DNA of 59,638 nt from Legionellales bacterium (GCA_018664045.1 JABJPE010000069.1:1-59638); one strand, 5' to 3'; numbered from the stretch's first letter, positions 17,183 through 28,682 are shown. Numbers and translations are program-made. Notes: generated by a model from the letters alone, not told the origin.

Positions 17183-17287
17183 CTTAATTCTCACGAAAAT
17201 AAAAATTATTATAACATATGAGATATATTATGACTATACCCCAAATTATTTATTCATTTAAAGGTGTATATGGGTTAAAATATAAAT

Positions 17288-18007
17288 ATGGGAAATTTAA
17301 ATGATGAAAAAATTCAAAAGGTTTTGGCACGAGTAGGGCTAGGATCAAGACGTCAAATTGAGCAGTGGATACTTAATAAGCGTATTATTGTTAATAACAA
17401 AGTTGCTGCAATAGGGGACAGAATAACACCCTCATGCCAGGTTAAGCTCGATGGCAATATTGTGGATATAAGCCATAAGCCAGAAACTGATAGAATTCTT
17501 ATTTATAATAAGCCTCTTGGAGAAATTTGTACAAGGTATGATCCAGAAGGGCGCACTAATGTTTTTGAAAACTTACCATCTCTGACATCTAGAAAGCGTT
17601 GGGTTATGGTTGGAAGGCTAGATATCAATAGCCAGGGTTTATTACTTTTTACCACTAATGGTGATTATGCAAATAAACTAATGCACCCATCTCATAAAAT
17701 ATCAAGGCGCTACAAAGTGAGGGCTTATGGAGAGATTAGCCAGGCCCAAATTAGAAAATTAACAGAAGGCGTTATGCTTGAAGATGGCATGGCTAGATTT
17801 GATAAAATAAAGTTAGTACGTAAACTTGGAAATAATAGCTGGTATGATATAAGCATAACTTCAGGAAAAAACAGAATAATAAGGCGCATGCTGGCAAGTC
17901 AAAACTTGAGTGTTAACAAATTAATAAGAGTCTCATATGGGAGCTATGCGCTGCCTTCAGAACTTAAGCAAAGTAACTACCAATATGTAAAATTTTTAGA
18001 GCTATGA
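17288..18007 (+). CDS. rluB: rRNA pseudouridine synthase RluB/RsuA family
   Basis: RluB modifies U2605 of 23S rRNA. The 239-residue protein has an N-terminal S4 RNA-binding domain (residues 7-60, KVLARVGLGSRRQIEQWI) and the RsuA/RluB catalytic domain with GRLDINSQGLLLFT near residue 115, where the Asp is the nucleophile. The C-terminal GKNRIIRRML motif is typical. RluB, RluE, RluF and RsuA are related; the length and the LGSRR start favour RluB. Its stop shares an ATGA overlap with the next gene. Confidence 0.9.
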   Translation: MGNLNDEKIQKVLARVGLGSRRQIEQWILNKRIIVNNKVAAIGDRITPSCQVKLDGNIVDISHKPETDRILIYNKPLGEICTRYDPEGRTNVFENLPSLTSRKRWVMVGRLDINSQGLLLFTTNGDYANKLMHPSHKISRRYKVRAYGEISQAQIRKLTEGVMLEDGMARFDKIKLVRKLGNNSWYDISITSGKNRIIRRMLASQNLSVNKLIRVSYGSYALPSELKQSNYQYVKFLEL

Positions 18008-18720
18008 TTGTACTAGCAATTATAATTGTACTTATTTTACTTACCGCAAGCTATGTTATATACACAACAAATATAACATCAATTACTATCAGCATTGCTG
18101 GTAAGGATTATTTACTTCCTGCGCAAAAAATAAAATCATCATCAATATTATTTATTTATGCGGTTACAGTGCCAATATACTGCACCTTAGGAAGCTTTGA
18201 TAAAATTGATGATTACTATTCATTTAAAGAAAATAAATCGCAAATAACAGGCCTTATTGACGATGTAAAAAGCAATAAAAAACTATTGAGTTTGTTTGAA
18301 GATAAAGTTCAAACTAATCCGCATGATAATCATGCAAAACATATGCTTGGTAAAATATACCTATCAGAAAACAATGCTGAGGATTCATATAAAATTTTGC
18401 AAATAGCAGCTAAAAATGAGCCAAAAAATGAAGCTATAGCAGAATCATTACTAGAAGCTGCATTTAGGATTGATGGAAAATTAAAATTAAAAAATATAAA
18501 TCTCGCAAATAAAATGCTAAAGCAACACCCACATAATAAAAAAATTCTATCAATACTGACTATGTCGCTATACAACTCTGAAAATTATAGCAAATCTCTA
18601 AAGCATGCAAACAAGTTAATAAAACTTTTAAACAATAACTCTTATGAATACAAGCAGTTAAAAAAATTAATTGCTAGTATAAAAACTAATATACAAGTAA
18701 TTAACAAGAATAGTATTTAG
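18004..18720 (+). CDS. Membrane-anchored TPR protein (CcmI-like)
   Basis: The 238-residue protein has one N-terminal membrane helix (residues 2-20), then a second hydrophobic stretch at about 47-63, then tetratricopeptide-like repeats (about residues 100-225: HMLGKIYLSENNAEDSYKIL, LTMSLYNSENYSKSLKHANKL). The topology, two helices and a TPR domain, resembles cytochrome c maturation protein CcmI/CycH, but no other ccm gene is near, so the function is open. It starts in an ATGA overlap with rluB and runs 20 bases into convergent coaBC. Confidence 0.6.
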   Translation: MIVLAIIIVLILLTASYVIYTTNITSITISIAGKDYLLPAQKIKSSSILFIYAVTVPIYCTLGSFDKIDDYYSFKENKSQITGLIDDVKSNKKLLSLFEDKVQTNPHDNHAKHMLGKIYLSENNAEDSYKILQIAAKNEPKNEAIAESLLEAAFRIDGKLKLKNINLANKMLKQHPHNKKILSILTMSLYNSENYSKSLKHANKLIKLLNNNSYEYKQLKKLIASIKTNIQVINKNSI

Positions 18721-19903
18721 ATATAAAACTAATTATTTTTTTAGCTATGTTAATTTTAGAGTCAAAACCAATACCTGTCTTTTCATTTTTTGTATAGATT
18801 GTGGCTTTATTGTAGTTTGAATTAAATCCTTTTCCGCCACCAACTTCATTGGCAATTAAAATATCGCACTTTTTCTTTTTTAGCTTAGCCATAATTTCAT
18901 CATCAATTATGTTTGTCTCTGCTGCAAAACCAACATTAATCCTATTTGGATATTTCGTGGTTATACTTGCCAATATATCTATATTCTGTTTCAGCTTTAA
19001 CGTTATGAAGTCACCATCCTTTTTAATTTTTTTATGATATGTATCTATAGGGCTGTAGTCTGCTACAGCGGCGGCAGCTATGAAAACATCATAATCAACA
19101 CTGTGTTCTACAGTTATATCGTGCATCTCTTTAGCAGATACAACATCAATATAATTAATCCCAGATTGCCGTCTTTCATGGGATGGGCCAGTAATGACCG
19201 TAACTTGCGCACCATAATCATACATAACTTCTGCTAAGGCATACCCCATTTTCCCCGAACTATAATTGCTAATATACCTGACAGGATCAATTTTTTCTTG
19301 GGTAGGCCCAGCTGTTATTAGTACTTTCTTATTTAGGAAAAAACTATATTCTTTTGAATTATCATTAATAATACTATTTATAACTGAATTAGGGCTTGCC
19401 ATGTTGCCACTACCATAGTCGCCGCAGGCTTGGCTGCCTATCCCTGGTGCTATGCATTTTATATCTCGTTCATTGAGAACTCGCAAATTTCCTTGTACAG
19501 ATTGACTATCCCACATATTTTTATTCATAGCAGGAGCAATTAATGTCTTAGCTTTGCTAGCTAATATTGTAGAGGTAATTAAATTCCCAGCATCTCCACA
19601 AGTTAATTTTGAAATTATATCCGCTGTAGCAGGAGCTACTAAAATTACATCAGCCCATTTGGCAAGATTTATGTGATGCATTGAGTACTCTGTATTATTA
19701 CTGTCGTAATAAGGTGGTAAATCTTGGCCAGTTAAGGTTTGAATGGTGAGGGGAGTTATGAAATTACAAGCATTTTTTGACATTAATGCCTTAACTTCAA
19801 AGCCTTTAGATTTTAAAATCCTAATTATTTCAGGACTTTTATAAGCGGCGATACTACCTGTAATACACAGTAGTACTTTTTTTTTAGATTTCATCTTCAT
19901 CAT
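18701..19903 (-). CDS. coaBC: Bifunctional phosphopantothenoylcysteine decarboxylase / phosphopantothenate--cysteine ligase
   Basis: It performs two consecutive steps of coenzyme A synthesis. The 400-residue protein has the N-terminal flavin decarboxylase domain CoaC (residues 8-185) with [10 protein letters not shown], the catalytic His in [19 protein letters not shown] and the catalytic Cys in QACGDYGSG. The ligase domain CoaB (residues 190-395) has [16 protein letters not shown] and [14 protein letters not shown]. The start at 19903 overlaps rpoD by 20 bases; an in-frame ATG at 19894 is an alternative. It appears to be the last gene of the rpsU-dnaG-rpoD operon. Confidence 0.96.
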   Translation of the reverse strand: MMKMKSKKKVLLCITGSIAAYKSPEIIRILKSKGFEVKALMSKNACNFITPLTIQTLTGQDLPPYYDSNNTEYSMHHINLAKWADVILVAPATADIISKLTCGDAGNLITSTILASKAKTLIAPAMNKNMWDSQSVQGNLRVLNERDIKCIAPGIGSQACGDYGSGNMASPNSVINSIINDNSKEYSFFLNKKVLITAGPTQEKIDPVRYISNYSSGKMGYALAEVMYDYGAQVTVITGPSHERRQSGINYIDVVSAKEMHDITVEHSVDYDVFIAAAAVADYSPIDTYHKKIKKDGDFITLKLKQNIDILASITTKYPNRINVGFAAETNIIDDEIMAKLKKKKCDILIANEVGGGKGFNSNYNKATIYTKNEKTGIGFDSKINIAKKIISFISKYYSC

Positions 19904-21884
19904 CTAAAAAACTACTTAATTTGTCAGATCTACTGGGATGTCTAAGTTTTCTAAGAGCCTTAGCTTCAATCTGCCTAATTCGTTCTCTGGTAACATCAAA
20001 TTGCTTACCAACCTCTTCTAATGTGTGGTCTGTATTCATTTCAATGCCGAATCTCATGCGTAGTACTTTAGCTTCTCTTGGTGTTAGACTTTCTAACATG
20101 CCACCAACCGCTTCTTTTAATCCAGAGATAGATGCATTATCATCAGGCTCTTTGCCATCTGATGGTATAAAGTCACCAAGCACGGACCCATCTTCACTAT
20201 CACCAATTTTAGCTTCTGTTGAAACTGGTTCTTTTGAAATTTTTTGAACTTTTCTTATTTTATCAGCAGAAATATCCATAAGCTTACTAAGCTCTTCAGG
20301 AGATGGCTCTATGCCTGTCTCTTGAATAATTTGACGTGACAATCTGTTTAGTTTGTTAATAGTCTCTATCATATGTACTGGGATTCTTATTGTTCTAGCT
20401 TGATCGGCAATAGATCTAGTTATAGCTTGCCTAATCCACCATGTCGCATATGTAGAAAATTTATACCCACGCCTATACTCAAACTTATCAACCGCTTTCA
20501 TCAGACCTATATTTCCCTCTTGAATTAAATCAAGAAACTGTAGACCTCTATTCGTATATTTTTTAGCAATAGAAATAACTAAACGCAAATTTGCCTCTGT
20601 CATTTCTTTTTTAGCCCTTTCAGTTTTTACCTCACCGATTGTCATCCTTCTACTTATTTCTTTTATCTCGATAATATTCATAAGCAACTTGTTTTCTATA
20701 TGTCCAAGTTCTTTTTGTAATCTTTGTATTTGAATTTTTTGATGCTGTATATCATCTTTGTAATTTGGGCATAATTCCATTAGTCTTGTAACAAAAGACA
20801 GGTCTGTTTCATTCCCTGGGAAAAAACTTATAAACAAATGCCTTTCAATACCGATTTTATTAACACAAATGTTATATATAGACCTTTCATTTTTCTTTAT
20901 AGAAGTGGTTATTGATTTTATTTGGCTTTTATATTTATTAATAAGCTTTGTAGGGACCTTAAAATTAGTAAATACATCAATAAGTTCTTGTTGGGCTTTT
21001 AGTGTTTTTTCACCATGCCGTCCATTCTTTTCTAATTTATTGGCGTATTTTGCGTATGATTTTTCAAGTATTTGCATGCGCTTTTCAACAAGAACAGGAT
21101 CTGGCCCGTTACTAACTTCATCGTCATCATCACTGTCATCACTGAATTCTGATTTGGTTTCTTCACTAGGGACATCTTTTGTATCTTGTCCTTCAGCACT
21201 CTCTAAGCTAGCTTCGTCTGCCTCCTTATCTAAAGTTGGCTCCTTGCTTTCTTTTGCATCCTTATCTACGTCCTCATTTGGAGTCTTAATTTCTAAATCT
21301 ATATTTGTTTTGCTGATGAATAATTCTTCATCAGTGTCTTCTACAATGATAAGGTCCTCAGTATTATCTAAATCTTCAACTATATCAGTGAATCCAGAAA
21401 CTATTTCATATAGCTTCTGAGGGTTAACTTCTTTGTATCTTTGAATTATATCAGGAACAATCCCAGTCCATCTAGCCAAAGAGCTTAAAACCTCTTTATA
21501 GCCTTTTTCAATGGCTATTGCCTTTTCTTTTTCCTGATCTTTACTTAATAGTTCTTTCTCACCCATATTACGCATATAAATACGAATTATATCTGCAGTT
21601 TTACCAATATCACTTTCAACTGTATTTAAAATGTGCGCTAAAACATTGTCAATATTCTCAATTATTTCATCAGCTTTCTCTAGAACACTTACCTCATTAG
21701 GCACTGTATCTAAGATATCAATGTTTTTTTCTTCAAGTTTTAATTTAGTTTTTTCAATAACCTCCTGCTCAAATAAGTCCTGAGAGATAAAGTCATTAAA
21801 CTGAGTTGTAGTTATAAATCTTTGCACTTTATACGTGTCTAACAATGCTTTTACTTGTTGTTCTAATGTTTTTAAATCGCCCAT
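19884..21884 (-). CDS. rpoD: RNA polymerase sigma factor RpoD (sigma-70)
   Basis: This is the primary sigma factor. The 666-residue protein has region 1.1 (residues 1-75), region 1.2, a long acidic non-conserved region rich in Asp/Glu/Ser (about residues 150-260), then regions 2.1-2.4 ([17 protein letters not shown] near residue 480), region 3, and region 4.2 ([17 protein letters not shown] near residue 635). It is about 50 residues longer than E. coli RpoD because of the acidic insert. A good promoter sits in the dnaG-rpoD spacer, so it can be made independently. Confidence 0.98.
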   Translation of the reverse strand: MGDLKTLEQQVKALLDTYKVQRFITTTQFNDFISQDLFEQEVIEKTKLKLEEKNIDILDTVPNEVSVLEKADEIIENIDNVLAHILNTVESDIGKTADIIRIYMRNMGEKELLSKDQEKEKAIAIEKGYKEVLSSLARWTGIVPDIIQRYKEVNPQKLYEIVSGFTDIVEDLDNTEDLIIVEDTDEELFISKTNIDLEIKTPNEDVDKDAKESKEPTLDKEADEASLESAEGQDTKDVPSEETKSEFSDDSDDDDEVSNGPDPVLVEKRMQILEKSYAKYANKLEKNGRHGEKTLKAQQELIDVFTNFKVPTKLINKYKSQIKSITTSIKKNERSIYNICVNKIGIERHLFISFFPGNETDLSFVTRLMELCPNYKDDIQHQKIQIQRLQKELGHIENKLLMNIIEIKEISRRMTIGEVKTERAKKEMTEANLRLVISIAKKYTNRGLQFLDLIQEGNIGLMKAVDKFEYRRGYKFSTYATWWIRQAITRSIADQARTIRIPVHMIETINKLNRLSRQIIQETGIEPSPEELSKLMDISADKIRKVQKISKEPVSTEAKIGDSEDGSVLGDFIPSDGKEPDDNASISGLKEAVGGMLESLTPREAKVLRMRFGIEMNTDHTLEEVGKQFDVTRERIRQIEAKALRKLRHPSRSDKLSSFLDDEDEI

Positions 21885-21919
21885 TAAGGAACTCCAACTT
21901 TATAATTACCAAAGCAAGG

Positions 21920-21948
21920 ATTATACACATTATCTAAGTGGAAAACAA
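21920..21948 (-). promoter_or_regulatory. rpoD promoter in the dnaG-rpoD spacer
   Basis: On the minus strand the -35 TTGTTT (21943-21948) and a perfect -10 TATAAT (21920-21925) are separated by 17 bp. It would start transcription about 28 bases before the rpoD ATG. Confidence 0.7.
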
Positions 21949-21987
21949 CATAAAATATCCGCGCATCAAATATATAAAGCTGCAATA

Positions 21988-23706
21988 TCAAGAGGTGTTT
22001 TTTGTTCTTTTTTGCAGCTCAATTAATATTCTTAACTTATTCCTTTCTTCATCATTAAGTTTCTGAGCTTTACTTTTCTTTAGCAGTGCGTTAATGCTCT
22101 CTTGCGTAAGCAGGCTCTTTTCTCTTGCAAGCAAGGCTTTACACTCTGCCAACCTATTTTTACTTGGGATTAAAATTTCAGTTGATGCCAAATTACAAAC
22201 AAAATCACTATTATCATTATCCCTGTATTTTTCAATTATATGTGCAGTTGTGAGTTTATAATCCATACTTTGAATAAAACTGCATATTTCAAGGAGTAGA
22301 GCATCGTTTTGCTGTAAAGATATTAAGTCTTCTTTTTCATCAGATAAATCTTTTATGAGGTCTGGTTGCTGCACAATCATTGCTAAAAGCTTGTTTGGAG
22401 TATTTGACTTGCTCTTGAAAGTATTTAGACTTTTGAATTGGCTAGAATCTACTTTTGCTATATTTATCCCCGCAATTTTGTTTAACCGGTCTTCCATTAA
22501 GCTTCTAAATGTTGATTTTGGAATTGTTTCAATTATTTCTTGGCATGCATTTATTAAGTTTGCTTTAGTCGTTATATCATCTCCCATATGCAGGTTTTGC
22601 ATGTAATGAAAGAAGTAGTCAGGCAAGTTTTTAGCACCTCTAAAATATTCAGCCAGCTTTAGCTTGCCATGTTTAGTTATAAAACTATCTGGGTCCTCTC
22701 CTTCTGGTAAAAAAACGAACTTAACATATATTCCTTTATGCATAAACGTTATAACATTCAAAAGAGCTTTCCATGCTGCTTTTTTACCAGCTGCATCACC
22801 ATCAAAACAAAAAGTTATTTTGTTAGAATGACGCAGAATCTTCTGAACTTGGTTTTTAGTAATGGCTGTCCCAAGAGATGCAACAGAGTTATTAACATTG
22901 AAGCTTGCCAAGGCAATAACATCCATATATCCTTCCACAACAATTATGTTCTCAGGTTTCTTTTTTTGTTTTAATATTTGATAAAGCCCATAGAGTTCAT
23001 TCCCTTTTTTAAAAACAAAAGAGTCTGATGAATTTAGATACTTAGGCATTTCATCCGATAAAGTGCGCGCTCCAAAACCAATACACGCACCTTTTTCATT
23101 TATGATAGGAAACATAATTCTACCACGAAACCTATCATATAGTTTATCGCTGCGTCCCTTTGCAATAATCCCAAGTTCGGCCATAAGAGCATGATTATTT
23201 TTATGTTTATTTGTGACTTTATCCCAATCAGCACTAGAAAAACCTATTTCAAACATTGCGGCAACATCTGAAGAAATCCCTCGAGATTTTATATATTTTA
23301 AAGCTTCATTGTTATTCTCTAGCTCATATATATATGAGTTTTTTATGACGTCATATAGGGAGTAAGCTTTATCATACCTATCTCTATCAACTTGGGTTTC
23401 ATTATCAAGCTCAGGAACTCTAAGGCCAGCTTCATTAGCTAGATATTCTATAGCTGCACGAAACTCTAAATTACTAAACTTCATCAAAAAAGTAATTGCA
23501 TTGCCACTAGAGCCACAGCCAAAGCAGTGATAAAATTGATTGTTGGTATTTACTGAAAACGAAGGGGTTTTTTCATTATGAAAAGGGCAGGTACTTTTAT
23601 AATTATGGCCAAATGGCTTTAATTTTATAAATTTAGATAAAATATCGACAATAGAGCATTTGCTCAAAACTTCATCAATAAATTCTTTTGGTATTATATT
23701 TGCCAT
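21988..23706 (-). CDS. dnaG: DNA primase
   Basis: DnaG makes RNA primers for replication at the fork with DnaB. The 572-residue protein has the N-terminal CHC2 zinc finger (CPFHNEKTPSF and YHCFGCG, residues 38-65), the RNA polymerase core with TOPRIM motifs VVEGYMDVIAL (near 265) and CFDGDAAGKKA (near 305), and a C-terminal helicase-binding region that is short and divergent. It lies in the macromolecular synthesis order rpsU-yqeY-dnaG-rpoD. Confidence 0.97.
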   Translation of the reverse strand: MANIIPKEFIDEVLSKCSIVDILSKFIKLKPFGHNYKSTCPFHNEKTPSFSVNTNNQFYHCFGCGSSGNAITFLMKFSNLEFRAAIEYLANEAGLRVPELDNETQVDRDRYDKAYSLYDVIKNSYIYELENNNEALKYIKSRGISSDVAAMFEIGFSSADWDKVTNKHKNNHALMAELGIIAKGRSDKLYDRFRGRIMFPIINEKGACIGFGARTLSDEMPKYLNSSDSFVFKKGNELYGLYQILKQKKKPENIIVVEGYMDVIALASFNVNNSVASLGTAITKNQVQKILRHSNKITFCFDGDAAGKKAAWKALLNVITFMHKGIYVKFVFLPEGEDPDSFITKHGKLKLAEYFRGAKNLPDYFFHYMQNLHMGDDITTKANLINACQEIIETIPKSTFRSLMEDRLNKIAGINIAKVDSSQFKSLNTFKSKSNTPNKLLAMIVQQPDLIKDLSDEKEDLISLQQNDALLLEICSFIQSMDYKLTTAHIIEKYRDNDNSDFVCNLASTEILIPSKNRLAECKALLAREKSLLTQESINALLKKSKAQKLNDEERNKLRILIELQKRTKNTS

Positions 23707-23775
23707 AAAAAATCCGTAAATATTATTCTATATATTATACAGATAGAAATGATTTTGGAATAAAAAAATGTTTTT

Positions 23776-24231
23776 TTATTGGAGAAGCTCTTTTGCTATT
23801 TTGCTTACAAGGGACATATCTATAGTCCCTGCAGGTAGTTTTTTAACTTCTACCATTAGTAGTCCTATTTGCTTGCCGCTTTCAATTCCACTTGAATTTA
23901 TTATCTTAGAAACAAGTTGTTTCGTTTCAGTCTCAGTCAACTGCGTAGGAAGATATTCTTTTATAAGGGCCAACTGTGCTTGTTCCTTTTGAGCCAGGTC
24001 TTCTCTACCAGCTTTTTCAAATTGAGAAATAGAGTCGTTTCTTTGTTTCACCATCTTTGTCAAGATGTTGATCGATATGCTGTTTGATGCAGGGAGAGCA
24101 AGCTTATTATTGATTGCATGCATTTTAACTTCATTAGCAATTAGGCGCAGACATTCAAGCTTATCTTTCTCTCTGCTTTTCATTGCTGTTTTTATGTCAG
24201 CTAGAACTATCTCGTAAATTGATAAAGACAT
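23776..24231 (-). CDS. yqeY: GatB/YqeY domain protein
   Basis: The 151-residue protein is a stand-alone YqeY domain, related to the tRNA-binding tail of GatB amidotransferase. The N-terminal helical part (LRLIANEVKMHAINNK) and C-terminal part (IKEYLPTQLTETE, IGLLMVEVKK) match the family. YqeY is often found between rpsU and dnaG, as here; its role is unproven, possibly in tRNA-dependent amidation or tRNA handling. It starts 4 bases after rpsU. Confidence 0.92.
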   Translation of the reverse strand: MSLSIYEIVLADIKTAMKSREKDKLECLRLIANEVKMHAINNKLALPASNSISINILTKMVKQRNDSISQFEKAGREDLAQKEQAQLALIKEYLPTQLTETETKQLVSKIINSSGIESGKQIGLLMVEVKKLPAGTIDMSLVSKIAKELLQ

Positions 24232-24235
24232 TTTA

Positions 24236-24454
24236 TTATCTTCTCTTTTTTCTTGGAATTTGTTCCATACTGTTTTTCTTTTGCTGACGCTTTACAGCTG
24301 CTGCCATTTGGCGTCTTTTTTTCGCAGTTCTTTTTTCATGGTGTTCAATTTCACGCCATCTTCTGGCAACACCAAGCTTATCACACATTCTTTTTAAACG
24401 TCTCAAGGCTGTATCTAGGTGGCCTTTACATTTATTTACATCTATATCTGGCAT
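24236..24454 (-). CDS. rpsU: 30S ribosomal protein bS21
   Basis: The 72-residue basic protein is a small-subunit component needed for initiation on many mRNAs. The central ALRRLKRMCDKLGVARRWRE segment and Lys/Arg-rich tail are typical of bS21. It is the first gene of the rpsU-yqeY-dnaG-rpoD-coaBC run. AGGT lies 7 bases before the ATG. Confidence 0.97.
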   Translation of the reverse strand: MPDIDVNKCKGHLDTALRRLKRMCDKLGVARRWREIEHHEKRTAKKRRQMAAAVKRQQKKNSMEQIPRKKRR

Positions 24455-24646
24455 AAAATAACCTGTTTATCTTTTAAATATTACAGAACTCTAAAACACT
24501 GAGTCTCAAAAAAAGCTAATGTTAGCATTGCATGAAAAAAGAAGCAAGATTTATATTTAAAATATTATGCAAATATATATTTCTTTATAATTCCTAAGGT
24601 TATAATAAGTTCAAGGGAAACTGTAAAAAAACTTTCAATCCAGCTC

Positions 24647-24710
24647 TTGATTTAAACACAAAAACCCATTATCTTGTGTATGTAAGATATTTTAATTCAA
24701 GATATAGGGT
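24647..24710 (+). promoter_or_regulatory. nrdAB promoter with two NrdR-like boxes
   Basis: This site lies in the 303-bp spacer between rpsU and nrdA; nothing else was identified there. A -35 TTGATT (24647-24652) and -10 TTATCT (24669-24674) lie 16 bp apart. Two 16-bp sites in opposite orientation, ACCCATTATCTTGTGT (24664-24679) and ATTCAAGATATAGGGT (24695-24710), resemble the NrdR consensus ACACAATATCTTGTGT. Their starts are 31 bp apart, three helical turns, as expected for NrdR pairs. NrdR is the nucleotide-sensing repressor of ribonucleotide reductase genes. The gene nrdR is not in the window. Confidence 0.68.
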
Positions 24711-24757
24711 TTTTAGCCACTATATCTAGCACTGCAAAACAACATATAGGAGATAAG

Positions 24758-27580
24758 ATGAGTAACGACACAGTTTTAGACAGGCCTGCAGACCCAGATT
24801 ATATCAAAAGCAATAGGCCATTTGATTCAGAGCTTAACAAGGTAGATATAAAGGTCATTAAAAGAGATGGCATTTTATCAGAGTATGACTCTAGCAAAAT
24901 ACGCGTGGCAATATCAAAAGCATTTATAGATGTTGAAGGCAATGATAGCTCGCTTTCTAACAGGTTAAATGAAATAGCTAACGAGTTAACCAACTTTATA
25001 ACGCAAGACATAAGTAAAAACTGGCCAAGCAACACTCCTATAAGTATTGAATCAATACAAGATAAGGTCGAGCTAGCTTTAATTAAACATAATTTTGCAC
25101 AAGTACACCGGTCATATATCGTATATCGTGAAAAACACGCAGAGGAAAGGTTTGCAAGTAAGGAAAAAATGCTAAAACCGGCTGTATTTGTTACGCTTGA
25201 AGATGGAACAGAAAAAACCTTTTCTGAAAATCAAATTTTGACATATGTAAAAAAGAAGACTGCAAACTTAACTGAAGTAGATCCTGCAATAATAGTAAAG
25301 GAAACCATTAAAAGTGTATTTAAAGGCATAAAAATTGCTGACTTTAGAAAAGCTATTACTATAACAACAAAAGCGCTTGTTGAAAAAGACCCTGAATATA
25401 GCTATGCTGCAGCCAGATTTACAGCTGAGCAACTTTTAGTAGAGGCAAATAGCGTTATTTCCCCAAATAAAAAGATAGAATATCTTAATTCTAGTAATAC
25501 CATATATTACAAAGAATATTTTAGTGCATACATAGAAAAAGCAGTTGAGCTAGAATTACTACACCCAGACCTATTAAAGTTTGACCTGAATAAACTATCT
25601 GAAGCAATTGATGGTGAAAAAGACAACCTGTTTAACTACCTTAGTATCCAGACTTTATATGATAGATATTTTATTCATTACAAGAAAAAGCGCTTTGAAT
25701 TGCCTCAAATATTCTGGATGAGAATCGCAATGGGCCTCAGTATGAATGAAGAGAACAAAGAAGATAAAGCAATTGAGTTTTACAACGTGTTATCATCAAT
25801 GCTTTGCATGTCTTCATCCCCAACCTTGTTTAACTCAGGGACAAATAGACCTCAGCTATCTAGCTGTTTTTTAACCACGATTGATGATGATATAGAAAAA
25901 ATATTTAGAAGTGGTATTGAATTTAATGCCAAGCTTTCTAAATACTCAGGTGGACTTGGAAATGACTGGACCAGAGTGCGGGCTAATGGTGCACACATAA
26001 AAGGAACCAATGGAACATCCTCAGGTGTTGTGCCATTTATGAAAGTTGCTGACACTACGGCAGTTGCAGTTAATCAGGGAGGCAAGAGAAAAGGCGCAGT
26101 TTGTGCTTACCTCGAAACATGGCATTTAGATATTTTAGAATTCCTAGATTTAAGAAAAAATACTGGGGATGATAGGCGCAGAACACATGATATGAACACT
26201 GCTAACTGGATACCTGACCTATTTATGCAAAGGGTAATGGAAAATGGTGAATGGACACTATTTTCACCTGATGAAGTGCCTGATTTGCATGAGATATACG
26301 GTGAGGAATTTAAAACTGCTTATGAAGCCTATGAGAAAGATGCAGCTGAAGGTAAAGTGCGTTCTAAGTCGATGCCCGCTGTAAAACTTTGGCGAAAAAT
26401 GTTATCTATGTTATTTGAAACAGGCCACCCTTGGTTAACATTCAAAGACAGATGCAATATGAGAAGCCCACAGCAGCACTGTGGGGTTATACATTCATCA
26501 AACCTCTGTACGGAGATAACGTTAAATACTAGTAATGATGAAGTCGCTGTTTGTAATTTACTAAGTTTGAACTTATCTAAGTTTGTAGGGGAAAATGGAG
26601 TTGACCAGAAGCTATTAAGTAAAACAACTAAAACAGCAATAAGAATGCTTGATAATGTAATAGATATAAATTTCTATACTATAGATGAAGCGCGAAATTC
26701 AAATATGAAGCATCGTCCAATAGGACTGGGGCTTATGGGTTTCCAAGATGCATTAATTAAGCAGAAAATATGCTACAGCTCAGATGAGGCTGTAGATTTC
26801 GCTGACAAAATCATGGAAAACATATCTTATTACGCAATTGACTCTTCAGCAGAGCTTGCTATTGAAAAAGGTTCATACCAATCATTTGAAGGATCATCAT
26901 GGTCAAAAGGCTTAGTTCCAATAGACACAATTGCTCCTGTAGCAGAATTAAATAAAGGTTTGTTTGACCAAGATACCAGCTCTAGCATGGATTGGGATAA
27001 AATCAGGGAAAAAGTTAAAAAAGGCATGCGTAATTCAAATGTGCTAGCAATCGCACCAACGGCTACTATTTCCAATATATGTGGAGTTTACCAATCAATA
27101 GAGCCTATATATCAAAATTTATTCGTTAAATCTAATATGTCAGGGGATTTTACTGTTATAAATACTTATCTTGTTGATGAGTTGAAAAAACTAGATCTTT
27201 GGGATGATGTAATGGTAACGGATCTTAAATATTATGATGGATCTATTGCTAAAATAGAAAGAATACCTGCTGAAATAAAGGAATTATTTGCAACTGCTTT
27301 TGAAGTCGACCCTAAATGGTTAATAGAGGCCGCTTCTAGAAGACAGAAGTGGATTGATCAAGCCCAGTCATTAAACTTATATATGGCTCAGCCTTCTGGT
27401 AAGAAGCTAGATAGCTTGTATAAACTTGCTTGGAAGAAAGGTCTTAAAACCACATATTATTTAAGGTCATTGGGAGCAACATCAGCAGAAAAATCAACAC
27501 TATCTACTGGAGCATTAAATGCAGTTCAACCTGCGACATGCTCTTTAACACCAGATGAAGGCTGCGAGGCCTGTCAATAA
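24758..27580 (+). CDS. nrdA: Ribonucleoside-diphosphate reductase subunit alpha (class I, double ATP-cone)
   Basis: The large subunit reduces NDPs to dNDPs. The 940-residue protein is longer than E. coli NrdA (761) because it has two N-terminal ATP-cone domains, about residues 28-130 ([16 protein letters not shown]) and 142-235 ([16 protein letters not shown]), which sense ATP/dATP. The catalytic barrel has [12 protein letters not shown], the active-site radical region NLCTEITLN near residue 585, and [14 protein letters not shown]. The C-terminal shuttle cysteines are in CEACQ. GGAG precedes the ATG. nrdB follows after 20 bases. Confidence 0.97.
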   Translation: MSNDTVLDRPADPDYIKSNRPFDSELNKVDIKVIKRDGILSEYDSSKIRVAISKAFIDVEGNDSSLSNRLNEIANELTNFITQDISKNWPSNTPISIESIQDKVELALIKHNFAQVHRSYIVYREKHAEERFASKEKMLKPAVFVTLEDGTEKTFSENQILTYVKKKTANLTEVDPAIIVKETIKSVFKGIKIADFRKAITITTKALVEKDPEYSYAAARFTAEQLLVEANSVISPNKKIEYLNSSNTIYYKEYFSAYIEKAVELELLHPDLLKFDLNKLSEAIDGEKDNLFNYLSIQTLYDRYFIHYKKKRFELPQIFWMRIAMGLSMNEENKEDKAIEFYNVLSSMLCMSSSPTLFNSGTNRPQLSSCFLTTIDDDIEKIFRSGIEFNAKLSKYSGGLGNDWTRVRANGAHIKGTNGTSSGVVPFMKVADTTAVAVNQGGKRKGAVCAYLETWHLDILEFLDLRKNTGDDRRRTHDMNTANWIPDLFMQRVMENGEWTLFSPDEVPDLHEIYGEEFKTAYEAYEKDAAEGKVRSKSMPAVKLWRKMLSMLFETGHPWLTFKDRCNMRSPQQHCGVIHSSNLCTEITLNTSNDEVAVCNLLSLNLSKFVGENGVDQKLLSKTTKTAIRMLDNVIDINFYTIDEARNSNMKHRPIGLGLMGFQDALIKQKICYSSDEAVDFADKIMENISYYAIDSSAELAIEKGSYQSFEGSSWSKGLVPIDTIAPVAELNKGLFDQDTSSSMDWDKIREKVKKGMRNSNVLAIAPTATISNICGVYQSIEPIYQNLFVKSNMSGDFTVINTYLVDELKKLDLWDDVMVTDLKYYDGSIAKIERIPAEIKELFATAFEVDPKWLIEAASRRQKWIDQAQSLNLYMAQPSGKKLDSLYKLAWKKGLKTTYYLRSLGATSAEKSTLSTGALNAVQPATCSLTPDEGCEACQ

Positions 27581-27600
27581 AAGAAACTGAGGAGAACATA

Positions 27601-28677
27601 ATGACAACAGATGTGACAAAAACAGGTCTTGAAAGCGCCGTTATGGGGCAGGAGAGAATAACAGTAGACAAGAAAAGCATAATTAACTGTCGATCAGATG
27701 TAAACCAACTATGCCCCATGCGCTATGATTGGGCTTGGAAAAAATATCTAGATGGCTGTGCTAATCATTGGATGCCACAAGAGATTAGTATGGCATCTGA
27801 TATTGACTTATGGAAAGATCCAAATGGATTGACTGAGGATGAAAGAACTATAATTAAACGCAACCTTGGATTCTTTTCAACAGCAGATTCCCTAGTTGCA
27901 AACAACTTAGTGCTAGCTGTTTATAGGCATATAACAAACCCTGAATGCAGACAATACCTATTGCGCCAAGCTTTTGAAGAAGCAATTCATACCCATGCTT
28001 ATCAATATGTAATTGAAAGCCTTGAATTAGATCATGCTGAAGTATTCAACATGTATCATGAGCTTCCTTGTGTTGCTAATAAAGCCATGTGGGCCATGCC
28101 TTTTTCACAAAGCTTGGCCGATCCAGATTTCAGCACTGGCTCAACAGCTGATAATCAGAGACTCTTGCGCGACCTAATTGCATTCTACGTAGTATTTGAA
28201 GGAATATTTTTCTATGTTGGCTTTACTCAAATTCTATCAATGGGACGTAGAAACAAGATGGTGGGGACATCTGAGCAATTTCAATACATATTGCGCGATG
28301 AATCGATGCATTTAAATTTTGGTATAGATGTGATAAACCAGATTAAGATAGAAAACCCTGAGTTATGGACACAGAGCTTTCAAGAAGAAGTAATAAACAT
28401 GATAAAGGAAGGGGTAGAGCTAGAATACCAGTATGCTGTCGACACTATGCCTCGCGGTATTCTTGGTCTAAACTCAGAGATGTTCAAAGAGTACATACAC
28501 TTTATTGCAAATAGAAGGTGTACACAAATAGGCTTAAATGAAATATATCCAGGAGCTCAGAACCCATTCCCATGGATGAGTGAAATGCTTGATTTAAGAA
28601 AAGAAAAGAACTTCTTTGAAACTAGAGTTACTGAATATCAAACTGGTGGTGCGTTAGACTGGGGTGATGATGAATAA
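27601..28677 (+). CDS. nrdB: Ribonucleoside-diphosphate reductase subunit beta
   Basis: The small subunit holds the dimetal site and radical. In its 358 residues the metal ligands are visible: Asp96 (TADSLVANN), Glu127 and His130 (EEAIHTHAY), a later Glu (VVFEGIFF) and Glu/His in [10 protein letters not shown]. Tyr134 sits at the radical tyrosine position. The motif EAIHTH and overall sequence recall chlamydial class Ic R2, where that tyrosine is Phe; here Tyr is kept, so a tyrosyl-radical class Ia type enzyme is expected. It is co-transcribed with nrdA. A candidate small RNA gene follows the stop. Confidence 0.97.
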   Translation: MTTDVTKTGLESAVMGQERITVDKKSIINCRSDVNQLCPMRYDWAWKKYLDGCANHWMPQEISMASDIDLWKDPNGLTEDERTIIKRNLGFFSTADSLVANNLVLAVYRHITNPECRQYLLRQAFEEAIHTHAYQYVIESLELDHAEVFNMYHELPCVANKAMWAMPFSQSLADPDFSTGSTADNQRLLRDLIAFYVVFEGIFFYVGFTQILSMGRRNKMVGTSEQFQYILRDESMHLNFGIDVINQIKIENPELWTQSFQEEVINMIKEGVELEYQYAVDTMPRGILGLNSEMFKEYIHFIANRRCTQIGLNEIYPGAQNPFPWMSEMLDLRKEKNFFETRVTEYQTGGALDWGDDE

Positions 28678-28682
28678 AAATA

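Noticed and set aside
20869..21420. 183-codon open frame on the plus strand across rpoD
   Set aside because: It is antisense to the acidic, low-complexity part of rpoD; Asp/Glu codons read backwards give Ser/Leu/Phe-rich frames without stops.
24236..24456. Plus-strand frame opposite rpsU
   Set aside because: Antisense shadow of a highly conserved ribosomal protein gene.
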